In this document: in pieces, positions 1 to 8,500 of the stretch
Numbering within the stretch: position 1 is the stretch's first letter
Layout of the letters: the number at the start of each line of letters is the position of its first letter
From: Perkinsus olseni
Taxonomy: Eukaryota > Perkinsozoa > Perkinsida
DNA: 37,225 bases
Reading direction: 5' to 3'
NCBI GenBank assembly: GCA_013115125.1
Contig: JABANN010000343.1
Location: 1-37,225, forward strand
Position numbers and translations under genes: made by a program
The notes under the pieces: generated by a model
What the model was told of the DNA's origin: nothing
Seen by the model: only the letters and a program-made list of their open reading frames with translations
Database searches by the model: none

Positions 1-87
1 CCTCCGCGAGCAAATGATTCTCTTTCGTTGAAGGAGCTCGAGATCTTCAGGGTCGGCGTCGCGTCCGTTTTACGCTTGCTGAGACGG

Positions 88-169
88 GTCAGTTTGGCCG
101 AGTGGTCTAAGGCGCCAGACTCAAGTTCTGGTGGAGAGATCCTCGTGGGTTCGAATCCCACAGCTGACA
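88..169 (+). tRNA. tRNA-Leu (anticodon CAA)
   Basis: The cloverleaf is complete. The 7-bp acceptor pairs GTCAGTT with AGCTGAC (one G-T pair). The anticodon stem CCAGA/TCTGG encloses loop CTCAAGT with anticodon CAA at 122-124. The long variable arm is typical of class II tRNA-Leu, and the T arm GTGGG/CCCAC is perfect. Many eukaryotic tRNA-Leu(CAA) genes carry an intron, but this one has none. It is the first gene of a three-tRNA cluster. Confidence 0.95.
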
Positions 170-221
170 AGTAATAGTCTGTACTTATATTTCTGTTCTC
201 CTTTTCTGGCGAAAGAATGAC

Positions 222-294
222 TAGCAGCTCCTTGTTTCGATCAAGGGACCTTTGGGTTATGAGCCCAACACGCTATCCACTGCGCCAAGCTGCT
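222..294 (-). tRNA. initiator tRNA-Met (CAT)
   Basis: On the minus strand the acceptor AGCAGCT pairs fully with AGCTGCT. The anticodon stem TTGGG/CCCAA encloses CTCATAA with anticodon CAT (261-259). It begins with A1-T72, and its T loop reads ATCGAAA, so A54 replaces the usual T54. These are hallmarks of eukaryotic initiator rather than elongator tRNA-Met. The discriminator base is A. Confidence 0.93.
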
Positions 295-371
295 TTGACG
301 CTATAATATGCTTTTGGCACCCGTAAGGAGGTTGTTGCTAATAGTTCGAGTGTATGTCCAGCTGACGCCTA

Positions 372-443
372 TGCACCGTCCGGGAATTGAACCCGGACCA
401 TCTGCTTGGAAGGCAGATATCCTAACCATTAGACCAAGGGTGG
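372..443 (-). tRNA. tRNA-Gly (anticodon TCC), acceptor stem disturbed
   Basis: D, anticodon (TCTGC/GCAGA around CTTCCAA, anticodon TCC) and T arms (CCGGG/CCCGG) are intact. The 5' acceptor strand reads CCACCCT where the 3' strand ACGGTGC would need GCACCGT, so pairs 1-72 and 6-67 are mismatched. The deviant bases run straight into the G-rich start of the repeat at 424-785, which suggests that an insertion replaced the 5' end of the gene. It could be a functional tRNA with two mismatches or a recent pseudogene. Confidence 0.75.
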
Positions 444-785
444 GGGGGAAAAATCGAGAAAAGAGAGGGGGAAAAGAAGAAAAGGAGGAAAAGGGGGGAA
501 AGGAGAAGGAAAAAAGAGGGGAAAAGGAGGAAGAAGAAAGGAGGGAAAGAGAAGAAAAGAGAGAAAGAGAGAGAAGAGAAGAAGAAAGAAAAAAGCCCAG
601 AAGAGACAATGCGCAATGGGTGTTTCAGTGACGTCAGCTCGGCGCGTCAACTTTCAGGAGACAACGTGCGCAGTTGCGTTCAGAGTAGTGATTGATCTCG
701 CGACCTCGGGTTACGCGCGAACTTGACAGCGGAATATCCGCAACTATCCTACACAATATAATCCGTACACAGTAACACGATTTAT
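424..785 (+). repeat. left direct repeat of transposon, with polypurine tract
   Basis: This segment recurs in the same orientation at 4476-4845. Both copies start in D-arm-like sequence of a tRNA-Gly, pass through GGGTGGGGG and AAAATCGAGAAA, then a 130-170 bp almost pure G/A tract. Both then share a ~200-bp stretch containing GTGATTGATCTCGCGACCTC and end at GTAACACGATTTAT. I judge identity outside the purine tract at roughly 85 percent by eye. The purine tract creates long meaningless ORFs on both strands. Confidence 0.85.
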
Positions 786-1191
786 TACGGAGTACAAATA
801 TGGCACTACTGTCACAAACACAACCGAATCCCAGAATACATTCAACATTATCCATGCACAGCATTTTCAATCAGTGACAGCCACAGATTGCATCGGGTTT
901 CATCTGCAATTACCTATGACGCAGAGCGATGGACAACCGCACGCGATTTGGACACGAGAGATACTACCCACCAGATGCATTCAACTCCATTCATCTGCCG
1001 CCCGCTATGAATGGCGCTTCAAAGCTGGGCTGCAGAACCTGAGGGATTCTCTACGCGACTGGACCGGCACTGAAATCGAACTACTTTCAGATCCCTTCTT
1101 TGAGTATCGAGCCCGCTTCACCTCATTTCTGCGGCTCTTCTTCTCAGTGGCCCGCCTCTTCTTCAGAGTGATCAATTCTTGACGCCTGTCG

Positions 1192-4100
1192 TCAGTGAGA
1201 TTTTCCGCCAACGGACAATAGCAATTGGTGGAAGTTCTCGTCGCAGAAGGTCTCATGAGGATGAAGGACACCACTTTTCCCTATGATGCGGCTCTTGAAC
1301 GGCAGTTGACATAAGCCGCAACGCCGCTTGCCAGTTGTCGAGTCTTCCACCTTGACGTGGCGAGCGGCATCTTCCGCCTTTTTCTTCATTTCGACGAGGC
1401 TCGGATCAACCGGGGGCCTTGGATCCATAGGACAGCGACCAAACTTACTGCCATCGCTTTCGTGATCGTTGAAGCTTCGGTCGACCGTCAACGGCTTCGA
1501 ACAGAACTTGCAAATCCCCTTCACGGCTTTCACAGGGGGAATCGCAGGCTCCGGCCGCACACTAGAGGTTGACGGGACAATATCCTTGGCCGCCTCAGAT
1601 CTCTTTCTGAGCTCGCTGCAGAGGTCATCGCCAGTGACTGGCCTCGGCCCAGGTCCCAGAGGTAGACCTTCGGATCGAACCCGCGCTTGAGGCACCTCAT
1701 CAAACTGTGGAGCGGCTCCAGGTGTCAGGCTTGCATCCAGCTCCGCTATTGCTTCTGCCCCGCGCACAGTAGGGGGTACGAATGTGGCTCTACACGAGTT
1801 GAGTTGCTTCAGGAAGGTCTTTATGCAATCCAGAGACACAGGGTGATAGGGTAGAGGCTTTCTCCCCGTGAGCAGGGCGTCGTCGACCTCATCGAGAGTT
1901 TTGCGCAGATAGGTTCGATAGACGAACGTTGCACACCCACTACCACTCGGAGCTTCGCTGATTATGGCTCTTACGGTCCCTCGAACAAACTCCGACCATT
2001 TGCCCAATTTCACCGTGTGAGTGGTAGTATGCAAGCCTTTCAAGCGACAAAACTTGCGCTTGGGCTTACCTGCCTGCATCGCTGACCGGAAGGCAGCCTC
2101 CGTTCCCTCTACAGAGGGTAAATCCTCAGGGTCAGTCATTTCTACGTCTTCAAAATCGACTCCTTCCCCACCCGCGCTGCCTGCTGCTGCATCGAAGACG
2201 AGCTCCTCAGTTTCATCACGAGGCTCCTCGTCCCCGGACTCGTAGCCGTCAGGAATCTCACCCCTTTCCTCCAGCCACTCTTGGACGATCTCCTCGTAGC
2301 GTTGCGAGTTCAGCATAGTCAAGTACTCGTGTCCGAATGTTACACCCATCGAATTGAGTGTGATGTCCATCCCGTCGCACTGACTCAACTGTAACTGGGT
2401 AGCCTGATACTCGCTGGCGGATAGGGGGATGGGGATTTTGCTCAGTTGGCTGTCCGGATCAAGACGACTAAAGAGCCGGCGGTTCGCGAACACTGCCCTC
2501 CATAGTATCTTACAGTCGTAGACCGGACCCCCAGCTCGACTCACATGGCTGAGGTCGCGACGTAGGCAAGCATGCCGCGACTCATTGCGCGACGTGCCTC
2601 GGGTATGGCAGAGATTGCCGTGGGAGTCGGCCATGACCGGAGCGATGATCGTGCTATCAGAAGAACACGAGTTTCGAATATGCTTCTGGAGAGACTGATA
2701 CTGGCCCCAGAAGTTCGATGAGGCCCTGAATAGCGGAGCACCAACAGTTCCCATGAACGGTGCACCACTGGACGGATCTGCTTGGGACGCATCCGCCGCC
2801 GAGCGTCCCTCCTCGTCGAGCTCCTAGAAACATTTCACGACGGCGGCTACCCGCCGGGAGAGCTCCTCAGCTCCTGGAACCCGCCGCCTTACGTTCTGGC
2901 GGATTTCCGTCTTGGACGGAGCGCCTACAAGGCCAGCCGCCGCTCGCTTGGCCCTCAACTGAGCCATGTCCTCGGCAGAATCTTGGTAAAAAGCTCTGCT
3001 CAACTGGACTGCGAACATGGTGTGGCGAACATGATTCGGGTCCGTCGCTCTCAAAAGGCGAAAAATGCCATGCAGAGGATCTACTTTGAGCTCCAGCGAC
3101 GTGACCTGGAGAGCCTCAATGAGCTGTCCGTGAGCGCGTGAAGACTCCTCATTACAGCACAGGTAGTCGGTGAAGATCACCAAGTGGTCCGGTACATGCC
3201 CTCGGAGCTCACGTAATGCGGGTAGAAGACCAGCCAGAGAGACGTCCGGAACTGCCACGGTGTTCAGGATGACTCCAGCATCGCCGATCACTACGGCTAC
3301 GTATCCTTGTTTATTCGAGGTCAGACGCTTCGCCGTAGATCTCGTAAAATCCAACGAGATCGACTGAACCACGGTATACGAAGCCAGCTCTCGGCAAAGG
3401 ACTGATCTATGCCTTGAGAGGTCGCGTATAACAGCAGTACGGGGCATGGAGTGACTGACGTGAACTGATGGCGAGGGAACTGCCTCAGTAGGAGTCATGT
3501 CCCAAATAGATCGTGCCTCCTTTGACAGTTGGTGGAGGAGGGATCCTGGCCGGCACTTGTCCCTTACGACACAGAAGAGCGCCCGCCGTCTCTGCAAGGC
3601 CTCCTGCTCTTCCCCTGCCAGGTTTTCAAGTTCTCGACCGATATGCGATCCGTTGCGCAGCCTCCTTATCACTGTCATACTGACCGCAATCTGTTTGCCC
3701 ACGATCATACAACTCTCCAGAGACTGCCTCACTGACGACGGCAGGCTATCGATAAAACGATAATCTAGGGCCGAGAAGCAGCTTTTGCACTCCGGGTTGC
3801 GACACGACCTCCTGGTCGACACCAAACGGGCGGGCCACCCATTCAATCCTACCACATGCTTCACAGGAAGCGATTCCTCGACCGAACTTATTGCAATGCT
3901 CTTACAGGAAGGGCAGGACCCCCCGAAGGGGTGCCACACGTATAGAGACGAGCCTCGAAGCCGAGGCAGGACGTTCTCTGTTGGGCAGGTCGTGATGCTC
4001 TCCAGAGGCGGTAGGCAGCACTGGTATAGCCCTGGAACGCTGTTGTCCCCTTCTCGGAGCTCTTTTCCAAGAAGGCGTTCCAAATCGGAAAGGGTCTTCG

Positions 4101-4356
4101 GAGTGCATCGAAAGTCGCGATATGAAGAACTAGGCGCCTCATTCTCCGGATTCGTCCTCCCTCCGCTACTAGAACTCGCCTCACAAGCCGTTCCACTGGG
4201 TGCAGTAGTAGGTTGCTGCGACGCAGTAGCCGATTTGGCCGCAGAACTGGGTGGGTTGGTAGGGCCCTCAGCAGCCTTATTTCCGAACCACTTCAGTCCT
4301 TTCTGACGAGATTCCTGCTCGCGTGAGCGGATTATTTCATCTCTGATCTTTTTCAC
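1192..4356 (-). CDS. DDE transposase, zinc-ribbon plus RNase-H-like core
   Basis: One frame is open from ATG 4356 to the stop at 1192 apart from a single in-frame TAG at 2824-2826. Upstream of it are 510 codons: a Ser/Pro-rich N terminus, a zinc ribbon (C148-x2-C151, C185-x4-C190-x2-C193, like the N-terminal DUF6729 domain), then SLDFT (D336), FTDYLCC (D397) and VDPLHGIFRL (D426). Downstream comes GTSRNESRH, whose Glu would complete a D-D-D-E set, an acidic linker, and two Cys/His clusters (CKFC and CGLCQ to HETFC). This order resembles transposases with a TDNCC and D-x2-H signature. The TAG is the last codon of a 27-nt GTAGCC...TCTAG segment in phase 0, a length close to the shortest introns in this window. 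Spliced, the protein would be about 1,045 residues. The alternative is a simple nonsense mutation. The overlapping minus-strand frame 1005-1274 continues with a Lys/Arg-rich tail, so the C terminus may be frameshifted. Confidence 0.8.
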
Positions 4357-4475
4357 AGTAGCTTCGGGTAAACGACCTAGCGGAGGTTATCGATCCCGCG
4401 ACTCCCAAACACCCCTGTATCACCTGATCTTCCACTGCTTGAGTACGGATCGGCGCGCCGTGGATAAGCCAAACT

Positions 4476-4845
4476 GACCATCTGACCACAGGGTGGGGGA
4501 AAAATCGAGAAAAAAAGAGAGGTGGGAAAGAAGAAAAAGACGAAAAGAGGGGAAAGGAGAAGGGAAAAAACAGGAAAAGGAGGAAGAAAGGAAGGAAGGA
4601 AGAAAGGAGGGAAAGAGAAGAAAAGAGAGAAAAAAGAAGAAGAAAGAAAAAAGCCAAGAAGAGACCATGCGCTGGGGTGTTTCAGCTCGACGCGTCAACT
4701 TTCAGAAGACACCGTGCGCGATTGCGTTCAGAGTAGTGATTGATCTCGCGACCTCAAGCTACGCGCTGGAACTTGACAACGCAATTTCCGCAACTATCCT
4801 ACCCTCAGTCGAGCACCTAGAATCCGTACGCGTAACACGATTTAT
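4476..4845 (+). repeat. right direct repeat of transposon
   Basis: This is the second copy of the 424-785 repeat, in the same orientation. It begins in GACCATCTGACCACAGGG, a degraded version of the tRNA-Gly D arm at the left copy, has its own G/A tract (4490-4655), and ends at GTAACACGATTTAT. After that point the two flanks diverge completely. The remaining tRNA domains are absent here. Confidence 0.85.
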
Positions 4846-5543
4846 AACTGTGAATTGATGCTCGACTGCTCAACAGGAGTACTCATGTAGGAAAGCGGGG
4901 TACTGAGACCGTAACCGGAAAGACGCTCTTTCCATCGGTGAGCTGCAATAAATCGGAAGATTAATAGTTGAAGTACTTACCCAATAAAAATTTGGATTTC
5001 CCCCCCCCCCGGATTTTAAGCCGTGTATTCCTAAATTATTCGGCACATATTTCGAGGGACCCTCCGAGATCTCGGCACCCACTGAGAGTTGTGGTCTGAA
5101 ACTTTGGCATTATACTCGGTAGGGTACTAGAAGGTATCTCTATACAATTCGTTTCGCAACTCGTACCAGTTGGAGCTTGCGGCGAGAAAAACACGATACT
5201 CCAAATTCATTTGGAGGATTGTAGAGGATTGATTCTTTCCTTTGTAAGATTTCCGAAAGGAATGAAGGGAAAAGATTGAGAAAATCGAGGGAAATTGGAA
5301 AAAATAAGGAAATAATCTGCGGAAATAGCACTATACACAGGTTGAAGGACAAGATAAAAGTACTGCTAAAGCGAGTCCTTAACCTTCACCACATTGCCCC
5401 TCGCTAAGATGAACCTATATAAAGTTCATGGCGAACAATCCAGGCAGGAATCATGACTTGACCATAACTCAACTCAATGCCTCCTTCGACACTGAGCAAC
5501 ACTTGCGGGTATGCGCTTCAGTGGTTATTCTCCGAATTGTAGT
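4846..5543. other. no gene seen
   Basis: No exon chain or RNA gene is recognisable. The stretch contains an 11-nt C homopolymer at 5000-5010 and an A/T-rich interval around 5220-5345. A plus-strand frame at 5428-5625 is open but shows no coding pattern I trust. Confidence 0.4.
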
Positions 5544-8500
5544 CTACCTAGTCATTGTTTGCTTCTTGAGGAGGGACGAGGTCTTCCAAGCCCCAATATA
5601 CAATGCGATCTTGCCAACGGCGTGAACGCTTCGATTCATCTTCCTATCCGGCTCGGCTTCAACCGATTCAACCGAGTTGGTTGCCGCTGATACACTCACC
5701 TCCAGCTTTTTTATCCATCCGAGCGCTCCCATTGCAAGCCTTGAGGCCTTTGAATGCGCGTCGTCTAGAGCCTCCTTGCGGTTCTTAAGAACCATTTTGT
5801 GCGCTGCAGTGCGATATCTGCGCAGAAAACCATTCTGTTCAGGACCCTTGGTTACCGTCCTATACCCTACGAGTGAACCGCTCGCTGGTCGACGGTTTCG
5901 AGAGTAGGCAAAGAGAAATCGTCTCCCGTCGAACCTTCAATACCTGTCATTCACGGAACATTGTATTCCATTATGGAATTCTCATGGCTGAACAGATATG
6001 CGGAGTATAGACTACCATCCGTCCCATCACCCTCCGTGTAACACCACCGATCTATTTCGGGCATCATCTGTGTCATGTCGACTCCTTCCCACACTCTCAA
6101 GGGTAGCGACCTAACGAACAAGCTCATTCCAAAACCAGCTCGATTCGGTGATACACGATGCTGTTACTCTCCAGACTGATCGATTGGGTCGACTTCTCCA
6201 GAGCTATGTCGACGCAGGAGTCTCTTCAGGGACATGCGCTTTGGCATCTCTCCAGTGAAGCCTGAACTTACGAACTGAAGACGTCGAGTCAGACAACGTC
6301 CCGGGTGCGCCGCACCCCTGAAGCTTGAAGGCATACCATCGGCATCATGTCCATCCGGGATTCGTTCAGCTCACCCGAAATGATCTCGAAGAGTTCTCCC
6401 CATGGCACCATGTCCAGGTATTTAATCACGCAATCAAAAGTTGAGTCGAGAATCTCGCAAGTGGCAACGCCTCTCTCAACCAGCACTTGAAACAATCGGA
6501 CTCGCGCAGCATACAATGCCTGTAAAATTGGATACGTAAAGCGCAATCGGCGTCCGCGAGGAATGTGCCACACACGTGAAAGCCTTTTAGAATGTTTACT
6601 ACGGACTTCGTCTTATGTTCGACAGTTCTGTAGTACACATAAGACGAAGTCTGTGGTGCACTTCTCTAGTTCTGTAGTACACATAAGACGAAGTCTNNNN
6701 NNNNNNNNNNNNNNNNNNNNNNNNNNNNNNNNNNNNNNNNNNNNNNNNNNNNNNNNNNNNNNNNNNNNNNNNNNNNNNNNNNNNNNNNNNNNNNNCATAA
6801 GACGAAGTCTGTGGTGCACTTCTCTAGTTCTGTAGTACACATAAGACGAAGTCTGTGGTGCACTTCTCTGTAGTGTCTTCGCAAGTATTCTCCAAAAGGC
6901 CCACCGAGTCACTCTCAAATCAACCACAGAATCATATCGAGCTCTACGCGCCTTAGAAAAGCTTTTCTCTAGGCAGCTTCACGTCGTGACTTGAGCGGTC
7001 ACAGCTGGTCACTCACACACCTTACCTTCGCGCAGTGTGTATGACGGACCTCTTCGCGCTTCTTGAGTGCCGCGAGCTGGAGCTCCGACTCCACATCTGG
7101 ACGGTCGACCCGGCTTATGCTCTCCAGTGTCTCAAAGTGCGCATCGTACCTAAGATGAAGGCAAAAAGATCGACTGCTCGCACTTCTCAAATCATGAAGA
7201 AGCCAAGTACTCTAGGCCCAGGATCCAGCCATGAGGCTCTCCCAGGGGGAGTGCCAGTAGGACCGAACAGAATATTACGCACATGGAATAACCCGATGGT
7301 AACCAAGACCGGCTAGTGGAAGAGGAGCATATTCTCTCTTAATAGGATAAATATACTCGGGCTGATAAACCACGGACACTTAGCTCCGTTGAAGAATAGA
7401 AAGTCACATTAAAAAAGGACACCTTTCTCAAAGGGAACAATAACTTTTGGCGAAAGTTCCGCCACGTTTCGCCGCGAAACGTACTTCTTGCTCGATGCAT
7501 CGCACGCCGACGAACATCGGTCAAGACTTGTCTGTATTTCTGCTTCGTATCGCGTCACAGCCTCCTTCACTCTGAAGCGGAAGTTACATTGATGACTCTG
7601 GCAAGAATGAGAGCCCCCACATCTCGTTGAAGATGACTTGACTGGCCTTAGGAATGATGCTGTCTCTCAGTCTCGAACAAATACCCTTCAACTTCCCAAG
7701 GCTCTCTGAGCGAAGTTTTCCACCAGAATCGAGTACCTTAGAAACAAACAGCAGCAATGACCGCACGCTCTGAAACGCGAGGCTTCGCACCCCACTCGAC
7801 CTACTGAGTCCGTGAAGGCCTGGAGATAGTGTGGGAGATTTCCTCCGATTTTCTGCTTAGCGGTGGCTACCTCATCTTCGATGGCCGTTTGATACCTGGT
7901 ATATAGTAAAAACCGCTGTTCGAGGTGAACAGAAAAGAAGCAGCGACACGCAGTAACAGCCCCTCCGCACGGCTTCAATGTGTCCGACTTCAGCGGACCC
8001 ATAACCGCAAGCAGCGAGTCTGATCGTATGGATGCCTCATCTACGTCATTAGCAGATTCAAATGTCCACGGGAGACGCTGCAGCACTCTACTCGAAGGGC
8101 ATGCTTTCGCATCATACCTGATTCTTCAATCGTTCCACACCTTCTGAGCCATATCGTTTCACCCACCTCTGTCTGTGTGCTGGCTTCACACCTTCTAGGT
8201 ATTGTATCAAAGTCACTACACAGGCTACCAGAATTGACTAAAAGGCAACCCAAAATAACGTATCATCGCAAGAGGATGTAGACGGCCGATAGACTCACCA
8301 GAGCTCCACGTATCTCCAGTTCCAGGCTCGGCGTCACTTTCACCAACACATGATCACGTGGACATCCGGCCGTCGGCCCCACCTGAAAATGCGACCTCGG
8401 CATAATCTATTAATCTCATATGGGAGCTCCACAGGGTCCGACTGACACCAAGCTTCCCGGCTAAGCAGACCTCTGCCTCCACGGCACTCCCTTGTTCATC

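Larger units (their letters stand above)
424..4845 (-). mobile_element. DNA transposon encoding a DDE transposase, bounded by direct repeats
   Basis: The unit consists of two ~365-bp direct repeats enclosing a ~3.6-kb core with one large minus-strand coding region. I find no long terminal inverted repeats and no reverse transcriptase, capsid or envelope genes, so it is a plain cut-and-paste type element. Direct rather than inverted flanks are odd for this class. They may be target-site repeats, a duplicated pre-existing repeat, or two solo copies that bracket the insertion by chance. The left edge abuts the 5' end of a tRNA-Gly. Confidence 0.65.

Noticed and set aside
301-650. Long ORFs on both strands full of F/L/S or R/E/K
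   Set aside because: They are translations of the polypurine tract of the left repeat; composition alone keeps them open.
3785-4306. 173-codon plus-strand ORF
   Set aside because: Antisense shadow of the transposase N-terminal half; no motifs of its own.
88-4845. tRNA-headed SINE for the flanking repeats
   Set aside because: The repeat body lies upstream of the tRNA 5' end, not downstream as in tRNA-derived SINEs.
4337-4858. ORFs of the same kind in the right repeat
   Set aside because: Same polypurine artefact; both repeat copies give equivalent frames that are not conserved as protein.
5000-5010. C11 homopolymer as a regulatory signal
   Set aside because: No associated gene; may be a polymorphic or mis-sequenced run.
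6604-6874. CRISPR-like array
   Set aside because: Units are contiguous 44-bp tandem repeats without unique spacers, in a eukaryotic context.
6563-6927. ORFs across the 44-bp array
   Set aside because: They run through N positions and tandem repeat; no coding evidence.
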